Positions 44,834 through 56,135 of a DNA stretch of 64,000 nucleotides are shown piece by piece. Under the pieces are notes generated by a model. It was not told the DNA's origin. It was given only the letters and a program-made list of their open reading frames with translations, and did not search any database. The stretch is from contig CM043954.1 in NCBI GenBank assembly GCA_014529385.2, positions 91,295,747 through 91,359,746 on the forward strand, read 5' to 3'. The DNA is from Adiantum capillus-veneris. Lineage: Eukaryota > Streptophyta > Polypodiopsida > Polypodiales > Pteridaceae. Position 1 is the first letter of the stretch, and every line of letters begins with the position of its first letter. A program made the position numbers and the translations under genes.

Positions 44834-45660
44834 TCAGCCATATTAAACCTATCAAGTACTTTTGCAATGTACCTTTCTTGAGATAAAAACAGCAATTTCA
44901 GCTTTCTCTCTCTTTTAATACGCACGTCTAAAATATGCTCTGCATCACCCAAATCCTTCATAGTAAATGTTGAATTTAGCTTACGTTTCAGAGCATCAAG
45001 ACTAGTCTTATGTTTCCCGACAAGCAACATGTCATCAACATAGAGAACAAGTATGATGGGACTACCATCTTCATTCCTTTTTGTATACAAACAATGATCT
45101 GCATGGCTGCGTTTAAAGCCTTGAGACAGCATAAAAGTGTCAAACTTCTTATACCACTGCCGTGATGATTGTCTCAAACCATACAAAGCCCTTTTCAGTT
45201 TGCATACAAGTTCCTCACGTGTAGGAACTACAAAACCTTCAGGTTGTTTCATGTATATGTCCTCTTCAATGTCACCGTGCAAAAACGCTGTCTTTACATC
45301 CATTTGATTCAATTCCAAATCAAGCACCGCAACGAGAGCAAAAAGGACACATAAAGTTGTAAGCTTTACAACGGGAGAAAAGATTTCTTGAAAATCAATC
45401 CCTTCTTTCTGTGCATATCCTTTTGCAACCAATCTTGCCTTGTACTTGGGTTTTTCATCCATAATCTTAATCTTGTATACCCATTTGTTAGGAAGAGCCT
45501 TTCTCCCTTTAGGCAATGGCACAAGATCCCAAGTATCATTTGCATACAAGGATTTCATTTCCTCTTGCATTGCAAGCTCCCACTTACTGCTTGACTCACA
45601 TGTCTTTGCCTCTTTATACATAAGAGGCTCTCCCTCATCTGTCAACATAACATGATGCAA
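44834..45660 (-). pseudogene. Cop5 reverse transcriptase, N-terminal and palm
   Basis: Clean frame from HHVMLTDEGEPLMYKEAK through KWVYKIKIMDEKPKYKARLV, NQMDVKTAFLHGDIEEDIYM, LYGLRQSSRQWYKK and LYVDDMLLVGKH to RYIAKVLDRFNMADA, where the DNA transposon begins. All RT catalytic Asp residues are present. Confidence 0.94.
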
Positions 45661-47480
45661 AGAGGGCTCAAAGCGTTGTCAACCTTCTGACACGAGTAGA
45701 CCTGCGTACCAATGATCTAAATTCTCAAACACAGGTTCTACATCAGGAGGCAACTCACTTTCAACATGCTCATGCCGCTGAAAGTCATTTTCAGCCATGA
45801 CAGGTGGCTGTCCATCCTCATTTGGAGCATCTAAATCATGTCCTACCTCTTCTGGCTCAAGGTTAACCGGCTGATTATCAATTTCAGCTTGCGGTAATGC
45901 ATCCTGAGGTTCTTTTTCAACATCAATAGGTGGCAAGAGAGGCTGAAATTTGACCGATTTCTTGTCAATTTCAAAAGATGTAGCATTTTTCAGCAATTTA
46001 GCCTCATTGAACACTGCATCTCGGCTGCGTACTACCCTCTTAAACTGAGGCAACCATATCCTGTAGCCCATTTCACCCTCTTCCCCATAACCTAGGAAGA
46101 GTCCTTGGATGGACTTGGCATCTAGCTTTGTCCTCAAGTCATTACGAACATGGACAAAAGCCTCGCAGCCAAACACTCTCAAATGATCATAAGAGGCAGG
46201 TTTGCCAAACCAAACCTCCTCTGGAATGTCATTTTTCAGCGTACTGTTAAGAGAGCGATTGCATACATGAATTGAAGTTTTCAAAGCCTCTCCCCAAAAC
46301 CCATGAGGGAGATTAGCCGTGGACACATGCAACGCGCTCTCTCACATAAAGTACGGTTATACCTCTCAGCCACACCATTAGAAGATGGATTATAAGGGGC
46401 TGTCAACTCCCTTTTAATCCCATATTGTTCGCAATAACGCTGAAATTCAGCAGACGTGTACTCCCCCCCATTGTCAGATCTCAAACATTTAAGCTTACTA
46501 CCCTTTTGCGTGCTCACAAAAGCATGAAACCTCTTAAATGCATTAAATGTCTCACTCTTATTCTTTAACAAATATGCCCAGCCTTTCCTAGTGCAATCAT
46601 CAATGAATGTAACAAAGTATAATACACCACCAAAAGACTTGACAGGCATTGAACATACATCGGAGTGAATTAAATCAAGAGCATTAGCTTTGCGCGAGAC
46701 ACAAGAATAATAAGAAGACTTCTTTTGTTTACCATACAAACAGTCATTACAAAAATCCAACTTGGTGCCCTTTACATCAACCCTCTTCAAAGAGGAGAGC
46801 ACATCAAGTCCCTTCTGGCTCATATGGCCAAGTCTTTTGTGCCACAACTCCAAATGAGAAGCAACTTCGGCCACTGCAAGAAACTTGTCAGGCAAAGCTT
46901 TGCCATGTAAATAGTACAATGTACCACTCTTGCATCCCTTGACAATGAGCATTGATCCCTTAAGCAACTTCCATGAACCCCCAGCAAAAATGGTTGTATA
47001 ACCCTGTGCATCCATCTGGCCAACAGACAATTGACTCTTCTTGATGCCTGGTACATACCTTACATCTTTAAGCATAAACTCTTGGCCATTGTTTAATGCC
47101 AAGCGCACAGTGCCCATTCCTTCAATGTCACAAGCATGGTTATCCCCAAGGTAAACCTTGCTATGCTTGCCTGCATGATAAGAAGCAAAACACTCCACAG
47201 ATGGAGTCACATGAAATGAGGCACCCGAATCTACTATCCAAGACTGTGTAAGGCCATCATTTGCACTTAGCAATGCATCAATGACATCTCTACGTGAGAT
47301 AAGCATGTCTTCTCCATTTGCTACAACAAAATCTGAGGGGCATGAAGCTGCAACCAAGATCTCCTCACTGTCGCATAACTCTGTGATAACCACACTAGAG
47401 GATACATTGACAGTCTCCGAATCCTTGGAGGAGGTACCTGCTGATTTTTCCCCTTTCTTATCCTCTGTCTTCTTCTTCTC
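45661..47480 (-). pseudogene. Cop5 protease and integrase (two frame changes)
   Basis: 47393-46281 has the protease WIVDSGASFHVTPSVEC, pre-integrase LELWHKRLGHMSQKGLD, zinc Cys pair CNDCLYGKQK, and integrase HSDVCSMP, RSDNGGEYTSAEF and SSNGVAERYNRTLCERAR. A one-base loss near 46330 shifts the frame to 46332-45679 (FWGEALKTSIHVCNRS, DHLRVFGCEAFVHV, acidic linker). A second shift near 45690 precedes RT. Confidence 0.92.
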
Positions 47481-48260
47481 CTACGATTCCTTCTTTCTTT
47501 CCTGCTCTTTCTTGAAATACCTGCAATCTGGCTTCTTATGGCCTTTTCTGCCACATTGATAACAAGTCACATCCTTATCCCTAGACTTGCTTTTGCTCCT
47601 ATTTTGAGTCTTGGTACCTGTATTTTGCTTCTGACTTCTGCCTCTCGTATTGTAAGCAGAACTGCCACCTTCCTCACCACTAGACTTGCATCTAATTTCC
47701 TCATTTAAGATGGAGCCTCGCACTCCATCATATGTGAGGTTGGGGCTATTACTCAAAGAAACCACGAGCGTTTCCAAAGAGTCTGGCAAAGTCATCAACA
47801 AAAATATGGCTTTCAACTTGTCATCAAAAGGTTGAAGCCCGGTATCCTGTAGCTGACTCATAACAGTGGTGAAAGCACTTAAGTGCTCAGAAGCCGACTT
47901 GGCTTCATTAAGCATCATGTTCACCAGTTTGCGCATCAAATGTATCTGATTCACAGGGGTGGCATTCTCATAAGTGACCTTCAACTTATGCCAAATTGCA
48001 TGTGCACTGTCCAAGCCCTTTATGTCAACCAGAATGTCATCGGTCACAGCCATTTTGATGTAGGCCTTTGCCCTCTTGTTGAGCTTGGCCCAATCCTCAT
48101 CCGGCAGATCCTCAGGCTTTACAGCCAAAAGGGCGTCCTCACAATCCTTGAGGAACAAAATCCCCTGCATCCTGTCCTGCCATAAGTCGAAACCTGTACC
48201 GTCAAATTGCTTGATTTCCATCAAGCTCTTGGCATCAGACGACGAGGAAGTAGAGGCCAT
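47481..48260 (-). pseudogene. Cop5 gag
   Basis: ATG at 48260 (MASTSSSSDAKSLMEIKQFD). It is about 260 codons with an intact capsid domain and zinc knuckle CYQCGRKGHKKPDC, ending at TAG 47483-47481. Pol continues in the same frame after the stop. Cop4 has Gln at this place, so the TAG is a mutation rather than a fixed gag terminator. Confidence 0.92.
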
Positions 48261-48761
48261 TTGCACGGATAAAAATGCAACAGAAAGTGTCTACATAAAA
48301 TCTGAAAATTTCCAGTGATCACAATGTATAGCACGTTGCATACAATGTGCTGAAAATTTCAGCAATTAACAAGTATCCCCAATGCGTACTTGCATAAACC
48401 CACAAAAGGCGTACATAAACCTCAATTTGTGTACATAAAAACAATCCAATTCTGAATTTTCTGCAAATTTACTGTTTTGGCGCATCAATTTGCATCAAAT
48501 GGACCTATTTTGAGTGGGAAAAGCAAGCGGCATTCATGGGAATCGATTTAGAACACCTGCGTTTTTCTGTTTTGACCTGTAATTTTATGGTTTTACCTGT
48601 TTTGACCTAAATTCAGTCTGTTATAGGCTGTTTTGGGAACCCTAATCACCCTAGGTGACACCGGAAGCAAAGGGCTTCGCGATGAAAGCGGAAATTTGAC
48701 GCGAGAGAAGCCTTTTTCCTTCTGTCCAGCCACCTGCACAAAGCTTCTGAAACCCTAATCT

Positions 48762-48774
48762 GGCTCTGATACCA
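48762..48774 (-). promoter_or_regulatory. Cop5 primer-binding site
   Basis: GGCTCTGATACCA on +, the exact reverse complement of TGGTATCAGAGCC, two bases from the LTR. Confidence 0.95.
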
Positions 48775-48776
48775 GT

Positions 48777-48888
48777 TGATGAGCGCGCGGCAATGTGTGC
48801 AAGTGATAGAGCACGCGAAGATGTGCATGCCTTGAGGCTTGAAGCGGAGGCACTGTGCTACAAAAGGGAAGCGCTAGCAGAACGAAGA

Positions 48889-48927
<39 letters not shown>

Positions 48928-49074
48928 CACGTTTTTGGGGAAAACTCAATAAGTGAATTTTGGGTTTTCCCACTTTTATTATAAGTGACCTTTAAAAAAT
49001 GTATCCAGGTTCATATTGGACAAAGTATAAAAATAAATGTACAAAAAGGGGTTATTTAGGCCTTTAACCCAACA
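48777..49074 (-). repeat. Cop5 5' LTR
   Basis: 298 bp, TGATGAGCGCGC to CCCAACA in + coordinates. It has a (GA)n tract at about 48893-48925, much longer than in the partner LTR. Confidence 0.95.
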
Positions 49075-49590
49075 GATCGGCCTCATTTTGCAACTTGCAG
49101 ATCTACCTGGCGTTAGCAGACCAGAGCAGAACACCTAGAATTTTTGCATCAGATCACAGATCAGCCCTAGCGTTAGCAGAATCAGCCCTAGCGTTTTGGG
49201 ATCAGTAGGGCTCCTAGCGTTTTGCAGATTCATCACAACAGAAACCCCAGAAGCATCAGCGTTTTCAGTTTTCTTCATCAAGACACCACAGAAGAAGTCC
49301 CAAACCTTGCAGATCTCACCTTCCCGCAGCAGATCCTCGCCGCACAGTCAGATCAACGAGCGTTTACAGTTTCAGTCCGAAAAACGCAGATTTCAACATC
49401 ACGTTTTCAACGCGTCGTCGTCGCATCGTCGTCATCGACATAGAGTCAAAATTCAGCAAATAAAGATCTGCAGATTTCAGCCATTAGCGTTTTCAGATTT
49501 CAGCATATCTCGTCGTCGACATCGTCGGCAAGTCCATTGCATTGTAGAGATCTGTGCAATCAATAGTAGACCACTCTCGCCATAGAGAGT

Positions 49591-50729
49591 TGTAAGGTGC
49601 AGCGGAATGAATGTTGAACTTTGCTCAAGGTGAGTGCTCCGAACTGTGCTCAAGGTTCCTTTTACTTACGGAAGGGAGAGCCGTCCGTTCTTTAATGAGA
49701 GAGTGCAATGGACACAAACAAAGTGAATGGACATGGTGCGTGAAGGTGCATGAGACTGAGAGATAGAGAGAGAAGAGAATACGACACCGCGAAGTTGTCA
49801 AACCCTCCTCCAAGGGCCCCACTCTCGATGGCGAGAGTGGTCTACTATTGATTGCACAATCTGGTACAAGATGCTGAATGCAAATCCAATGGGCTATGTC
49901 GATGTCGACGGAGTGGACGAGGAGGACGACGCTAAGGCTGAAAACTGCGTGCTTGATGAATCTACGAGAGATCGAAGTCGTCAGGCTAATCTGCTACTAT
50001 TTTGCTTGCTAAAGTGTTCGCTGAAATTGCTGCTTGCTGCTGCCTAAAAACGTTGCCCTTAGTTGAGTTTTCTGCTACAAAAACGCTGAATGCTGTAGCA
50101 TGTGAAAACGTTGAATGGCCTGGCTGAAAACGCTGTATAGACTGGCTGAAAAACGTTGGCAGGTTGGATGAAAAACGCTAGGGGTTCTGGTTCAAAAAAC
50201 GCTGAAGCTACTATCCCTTTGCTTGCTAAAATCGCCCCAAGGCCAAGGCTGGTGTAGCTTGGGAAAAACGCTGGGATTGCTGGAGAAAACGCCACAAAGA
50301 GGGAAGTCTTGCTTGAGAGAGGTTCTTGTTCTTGTTGAGAGTCGGCCTACTGAGCAATGCTCCTGTTGCCGCCTCTACCAGGAAGTGCTAACTCTCGTTT
50401 GCTTATATATTATCTTAGCAAAATTACCCTACCTAGTTCCCAACAAAAGTCATTTAATAAATAAGTGAAAAATGTCAAAAATAGGGAAAATAGGTTTAAT
50501 GCATTGGCAAATTTCTCTGATGGATTCTGATGGGAATGTTATGATCATGTTGTGTGCAACCGGAGGATATGCATCTAATCTACGTAACAAGTCATGCACG
50601 GTCTGCAAACAGACTCACAAAAGTGCCAGATCACTTCCTATTCTAGACTGACTTGACTAAACTGAACCCTGGTCATGTTGTAGCTTGTCCATGTCCATGA
50701 ACACATAGAGTTGGATGTGTCATGTGACA
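49591..50729 (-). repeat. LardA4 3' LTR
   Basis: 1139 bp, TGTAAGGTGCAGCGG to CATGTGACA in + coordinates. About ten AAAACGCTGAA/AAACGCTAGG-like motifs lie at 50040-50300. Confidence 0.9.
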
Positions 50730-50740
50730 TCCCCTCCTTT

Positions 50741-51037
50741 TCAAAGTGAAGTATTGGTACCGAACTGTATGGCTTCAAGGGAGATCGCCAACAATATCCA
50801 GAATCCTTGAAAGGACTTTTCGCCGGCCCACTCTGATGTGTGGGTCGTACGATACTTGAACTTCATAAAGGTCTGCAACGCTTGCTTCTTTGGGCCGCGC
50901 CGAAAGTGAGACAAAGTCACCTGTGGCTCCTTCAATGCTTCAACTTCGTCCATAGTCATGAGTCTATCTTCTTCAAGAATCTCCGAGGATGAAAATTCTC
51001 GAAACCACTTCCAACACAAAAACATGAACATACCCAT
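50741..51037 (-). pseudogene. LardA4 terminal ORF, unrecognised
   Basis: A 98-codon frame (starts MGMFMFLCWKWFREFSSSEI; later RRGPKKQALQTF and HTSEWAGEKSFQGFW) ending just before the polypurine tract. Position fits the C-terminal end of a Gypsy-type polyprotein, but no chromodomain or other motif can be shown. Confidence 0.4.
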
Positions 51038-51454
51038 TCCATGTAAAGTGATTGGAAAAATTCTAGTCTTCCTAAAAAACTATGCATGCAATGCACATGA
51101 ACAAAGTGACGGAGTGCCAAACCGTTCACCCCACACACGCAAACAATGAGATCGAATCTTGTCTTGCTGATCTAAATCAATCAACTGTGGCAAATCACAA
51201 CGAAGTGCCCATGCTTCATGCTCATACTTTCATGTGCTCTCTCTACAACTGTCGTGCCAAGGAAGAGACATGGAATGTGACTTCCTTGAATGCATACTTT
51301 TCAGTTTTTCATGAATAATATACATACATCCGTGCTCATTCATTAGTGAAACATGCTCAACATACAAGATGTCATGCCTAGGAAAAGGGATCACATAAGA
51401 ATGATGACTAAAATACAAGAAACGAACACGAATGAAACACTCGTACAATGCGTG

Positions 51455-51760
51455 CTAACTAATCATACGAACACATAGTACTTCCTGTGAGGGTTCTTTG
51501 GACTTAGCCTCGAGAGCCAAGATCGGCTCTTCCTGATTGATCGAATCTTCCTGTGGGGGTTCTGTGGACCTCGACTCGAAAGCCAAGATCGGTTCTTCGT
51601 GATTGATCGAATCTGCAATGAGGTTAGTTTCACTAGAGAAAGTATCAATCAACACATCATCCTTGTGAACAATCACATCGTGATCATACAAATCATCATG
51701 CTTGTGAGAAATAACATCGTGATCATGCAAATCATCACATTGTCATGCAATTCTTCATGC
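51455..51760 (-). pseudogene. LardA4 repeat-rich acidic/His-Asp ORF
   Basis: 91 codons. The first part is His/Asp-rich (HDHDVISHKHDDLYDHDVIV), and the DNA repeat continues upstream to about 51800. The second part is a direct repeat of about 20 residues (DSINHEEPILAFESRS, then DSINQEEPILALEAKS). It probably belongs to the gag-like protein. Metal binding by the His/Asp part is only a guess. Confidence 0.5.
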
Positions 51761-51924
51761 TCGTCATTATCAGCAATTCATCATGCTTATCATCATGCAA
51801 ATCCTGTGTGTCATGCTTTGGAGAAGAAGAGACTGAGAGAGTCTCCTTTTCCCGAATCTCTAACATCTGTGCCTGCACTTGAGAAGAGAGTCACAACATC
51901 TCTTTCATGTGTCGGACGCTCTGT

Positions 51925-52284
51925 TCAGCCGCCAAGCGCGGCCAAGCTCGCTTGCTCACGCTCACGCTCCAAGTCGGCCTTTCTTTCTACTTCTCTTTCT
52001 GCTTTTCTTAATTTGGCTTCCAAGTGGGCTTGCTCGCTCGCACCTGCTATGGCTGCCATTCTTTCTTGGTACTTACGCTCTATGGTTGCAATTCTTGCTT
52101 CGCTCTCTAACTTGCTGTCCATCATCCTCTTATCGAAAGCCTCAATAAGAGTGAGTGCAATCCTTGGCGTAGATGGGCAAGGGGAAGGGTCGGAAAAACC
52201 TCTTGGTGTGAAAAATTCTTCTTCGCCTCTCTCATGCTCATCACCTCCAAGCGAAGTATCCATATCGCTTCGCGTGATGACCAT
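51925..52284 (-). pseudogene. LardA4 gag N-terminus
   Basis: ATG at 52284: MVITRSDMDTSLGGDEHERG, a Pro-rich segment, then a long charged coiled coil (LRKAEREVERKADLERERE). 119 codons, ending TAG/TGA-like at 51925. It matches the LardA2 and LardA3 gag starts. Confidence 0.75.
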
Positions 52285-52711
52285 CCACTGAAGTCTTGGG
52301 TTTTTGTGGGTTCTTGTGGTCTTGGGTTCTTAAGTTCACGAGGAACTTGGGTTCTTGGGGGTCTTGGTTCTTGGGGTTCTTAAGTTCTTGAGGTTCTTGC
52401 GGGTCTTGAGGTTCTTGAGGTTCTTCTTTCGCTTGCAATCCGTGTTAGAGAAGGATCTTCTCTTCACCCGAGTTCTGCTCTTTTCCACGGGCGCACCCCT
52501 TGGCGGCCTTGCGCTCACACCAAGGTTGCTTTTTCCCACCTCACGTCAATTGGCCGGCCACTAAGTGCACGGTCCACTCCCAATGAGTGAAAAGAGGCAC
52601 AAGGGGAGGCTGGACAAGCCCTTCTTTCTTTGGTTTCCTCTCACTCTTCAAAAACACAGTTGGGAATCGACACACCCAAGAGAACTTGGTATACGTGCGA
52701 CCGAAACAAGC

Positions 52712-52726
<15 letters not shown>

Positions 52727-52810
<84 letters not shown>

Positions 52811-52811
52811 G
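52727..52811. repeat. Compound microsatellite (AT)n(GT)n
   Basis: About 32 AT units then about 10 GT units, preceded by an A-run. It lies in the LardA4 leader, close to the primer site. Confidence 0.98.
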
Positions 52812-52865
52812 TTCTTGTGGTTCTTTCGTTGAGAGATACAGAACACTGCCAAAGCTCTGATACCA

Positions 52866-55197
52866 TGTAAGGTGTAGCGGAATGAATGTTGAACTTTGCT
52901 CAAGATGAGTGCTCCGAACTGTGCTCAAGGTTCCTTTTACTTAGGGAAGGGAGAGCCTTCCGTTCTTTAATGAGAGAGTGCAATGGACACAAACAAAGTG
53001 AATGGACACTTTGCGTGAAGGTGCATGAGATTGAGAGATAGAGAGAGAAGAGAATACGACACCGGGAAATTGTCAAACCCTCCTCCAAGGACCCCACTCT
53101 TGATGACGAGAGTGGTCTACTATTGATTGCACAATCTGGTACAAGATGCTGAATGCAAATCTAATGGGCTATGTCGATGTTGACAGAGTGGACGACGAGG
53201 ACGATGCTAAGGCTGAAAACTGAGTGCTTGATGAATCTGCGAGAGGTCGAAGTCGTTGGGTTGATCTGCTATTGTTTTGCTTGCTAAAGTGTTCGATGAA
53301 ATTGCTGCTTGCTACTGCCTAAAAACGTTGTCCTTGGCTGAGCTTTCTGCTACAAAAATGTTGAATGTTGCAGCATATGAAACGCCGAATGGCTGGTTGA
53401 AAACGCTGTACAGATTGGCTAAAAAACACTGGCAAGTTGGCTGAAAAACGCTAGGGGTTCTGGTTCAAAAAAAACTGAAGCTACTGCCCTTTGCTTGCTA
53501 AAATCGCCCAAGGCCAGGGCTGGTGTAGCTCGGGAAAAACGCTGGGATTGCTGGAGAAAACTCCACCAAGGGGGATGTAAGGTGCAGCGGAATGAATGTT
53601 TAAACTTTGCTCAAGATGAGTGCTCCGAACTGTGCACAAGGATTCCTTTTACTTACGGAAGGGAGAGCCTTCCGTTCCTTTAGTGAGAGAGTGCAATGGA
53701 CACAAACAAAGTGAATGGACACTATGCGTGAAGGTGCATGAGACTATGAGATAGAGAGAGAAGAATACGACACCAGAAAGTTGTCAAACCCTCCTCCGAA
53801 GGCCCTACTCTCTATGGCGAGAGCGGTCCACTTATGATTGCACAAATCTCTACAATGCTTGGACTTGCCGACGATGAGGACGACGACGAGACGGGCTGAA
53901 ATCTGAAAACTCTAAGGGCTGAAATCTGCAAATCTTTATCTACTGAATTCTGACTCTATGTCAAGGACGATGTCGATGACGACGATGCAACGACGACGCG
54001 CTGAAAATGCAAATGCTGAAATCTGCGTTTTCCGGGCTGAAACTGTAAACCTTGCGGAAACTGACCGTGCGGCGAGGAATTGCTACGGGAAGGTGAGATA
54101 TGCGAGGTTCGGGACTTGATCTGCGGTGTCTAAAGGCTGAAAACTGAAAACGCTGATGTTCCTTAATGTTCCGTCGCAGTAAATCTGCAAAACACTGGGA
54201 TTGATCTGCAAATCAAAAACGCTAGGGCTGAAAATCTGGAATCTGTCGCTGGTTGTTCTGCAAATGCAAAACGCTAGGCTCCTTGTTGAGTCTTCTGTCG
54301 CCAGGGATCTACAAACCAAAAACACTGGCTGATCTGGTCCAAAAACGCTAGGTGGCTGCTGTGGAGCAAAAACGCTAGGGCTTGGGGTTCTGCTGAGAAG
54401 TTTCCAGTTGAGCGAGTGCTACTGCTACCTCTTCTGCCAATTAGTGCTAGCCTAGGTTTGCTTATATACAAACTTACTCAATTTGCCCTACTTACTTTCC
54501 AACAAAAGTCACTTAAAAATAATAAGTGAAAAATGTCAAAAATAGGGAAAATAGACTAAATGCACTGGAAAATTCCCCTGAAGGATTCTGATCGGAATGC
54601 TTATGACCATGCTGTGTGCAACCAGAGGATATGCATCTACACTAAGTGCCTGGGCATGCACGGTCTACGAACACTCACAAAAGTGCCAGATCGCTTCTAA
54701 TCTAGACTGACTGGACCGACGTCGTGATGTAGCTTGTCCACAGACGCATAGGGTTGGATGTGTCACGTGACAAGGGAAGTCTTGCTTGAGAGAGGTTCTT
54801 GTTCTTGTTGAGAGTCGGCCTGCTGAGCAATGCTCCTTTTGCCTCCTTTGCCAGAAAGTGCCAACTCTGGTTTGCTTATATATTATCTTACCAAAATTGC
54901 CCTACTTAGTTCCCAACAAAAGTCATTTAATAAATAAGTGAAAAATGTCAAAATTAGGGAAAATAGGTTTAATGCACTGGAAAATTTCCCCTGATGGATT
55001 CTGATGGGAATGTTATGATCATGCTGTGTGCAACTGGAGGATATGCATCTAATCTACGTGACTAGTCAAGCACGGTCCGCGAACAGACTCATGAAAGTGC
55101 CAGATCACTTGCTATTCTAGACTGACTTGACTGAACTGAACCCTGGTCATGCTGTAGCTTGTCCACGGACACATAGGGTTGGATGTGCCACGTGAGA
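52866..55197 (-). repeat. LardA4 5' LTR, split by LardA5
   Basis: 52866-53575 plus 54778-55197, about 1130 bp after removing the solo LTR and one TSD copy. The primer site GCTCTGATACCA abuts it on the left (52854-52865). Confidence 0.88.
53576..54772 (-). repeat. LardA5: solo LTR inside the LardA4 5' LTR
   Basis: 1197 bp, TGTAAGGTGCAGCGG to CACGTGACA. Flanks GGGGA (53571-53575) and AGGGA (54773-54777) differ by one base. It is an LTR of the same family inserted into its relative, then reduced by recombination. Confidence 0.88.
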
Positions 55198-55431
55198 AGA
55201 GTGGGGCCTTCGGAGGAGGGTTTGACAACATTCTGGTGTCGTATTCTTCTCTCTCTATCTCTCAGTCTCAGCACCTTCATTCACAATGTTTGCCACTTTG
55301 TTTGTGATCATTTGCACTCTCTCACTAAAGGAATGGAGAGCTCTCCCTTCCGTAACTAAAGGAACCTTGAGCACAGTTCGGAGCACTCATCTTGAGCAAA
55401 GTTCACCTTTCACTTCCGCTGCACCTTACAT

Positions 55432-55443
55432 TGGTATCAGAGC
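55432..55443 (+). promoter_or_regulatory. LardA3 primer-binding site
   Basis: TGGTATCAGAGC, one base after the LTR end (CCTTACA at 55430). Confidence 0.92.
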
Positions 55444-55752
55444 TTTGGCAGTGTTCTGTATCACTCAAGGAAAGAACCACATGAAATTATTTTTTTTGCT
55501 TGTTGCGGTCGCACGTAACCCAAGTCCACTTGGGCGTGTCGATTCCTAATCGTGTTTTTGAAGAGTGACAGGAAACCCAAGAAACAAGGGCTTGTCCAGC
55601 CTCCCCTTGTTTCTCTTTTCACTCCTTGAGAGCGGACCGTGCACTTAGCGGCCGGCCAATCGACGTGAGGTGAGAAAAAGCAACCTTGGTGTGAGCGCAA
55701 GGCCGCCAAGGGGTGCGCCTGTGGGAAAGAGAAGAGCTCGGGTACAGAGAAG

Positions 55753-55993
55753 TGTTAGGTAAAGACAGCGTGTCTCACCGTGCTTTGCCCGTGTCCACCA
55801 GCTAGTGTTCGGCTACCCACATTTATCTCCTTATTCTTTATACATACAAAGAATAAGAAGCTCTCACTCACATTCTCACATGGTACTCACACAGTGAGAT
55901 TTGGGAGCTCCACCCCACATCCTGTGTCCAGCTCTCTGTCTCCCTCTCTCTCCTTCTCACTCTCCGCACACGCACCGCATCCGCGCACTCACA
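55753..55993 (+). repeat. Cop6 5' LTR
   Basis: 241 bp. It differs from the 3' LTR by about ten substitutions, mostly transitions, and by an 8-bp indel (ATTCTCAC). Confidence 0.95.
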
Positions 55994-55995
55994 AT

Positions 55996-56008
55996 TGGTA
56001 TCAGAGCC
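55996..56008 (+). promoter_or_regulatory. Cop6 primer-binding site
   Basis: TGGTATCAGAGCC, two bases after the LTR. Confidence 0.95.
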
Positions 56009-56135
56009 ATGGTGACCGCGGAGGGATTTGAGAGCTTCGAGGCGATAGCTCGCTCGCTCTCGACGGTGGAGAGATTAAGAAATCTTGGAAGCTTTGTGAG
56101 AATGCAATGGGAGCTTGTGAGCTCAGTTGAGAGTG

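Larger units (their letters stand above)
35490..49074 (-). mobile_element. Cop5: Copia element, TSD GATCG, split by an 8.3-kb DNA transposon
   Basis: LTRs at 35490-35771 and 48777-49074 are flanked by GATCG at 35485-35489 and 49075-49079. Without the inserted element (36520-44828) the copy is about 5.3 kb. Gag, protease, integrase, RT and RNase H are present on the minus strand. Damage includes TAG at 47481, frame changes near 46330 and 45690, and about 42 bp lost near 36118. It is a sister family of Cop4. Confidence 0.95.
49591..55197 (-). mobile_element. LardA4: gag-only LTR element, TSD AGAGT
   Basis: Inserted in the LardA3 LTR: AGAGT at 49586-49590 and 55198-55202. 3' LTR is 49591-50729 and 5' LTR 52866-55197, the latter split by solo LTR LardA5. 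Polypurine tract TCCCCTCCTTTTC (complement strand) is at 50730-50742 and the primer site at 52854-52865. The 2.1-kb internal part has gag-like frames and no pol enzymes. Confidence 0.9.

Noticed and set aside
47481-47483. Conserved gag-pol stop for readthrough in Cop4 and Cop5
   Set aside because: Both have a stop near the gag end, but at different codons: the Cop5 TAG faces Gln in Cop4 and the Cop4 TAA faces Thr in Cop5. They are independent mutations.
52565-52928. Several ORFs rich in Ile-Tyr and Thr-His
   Set aside because: Translations of the (AT)n(GT)n microsatellite.
55196-55202. Head-to-head LardA LTRs as an inverted duplication
   Set aside because: The AGAGT target duplication shows LardA4 simply inserted into the LardA3 LTR in opposite orientation.
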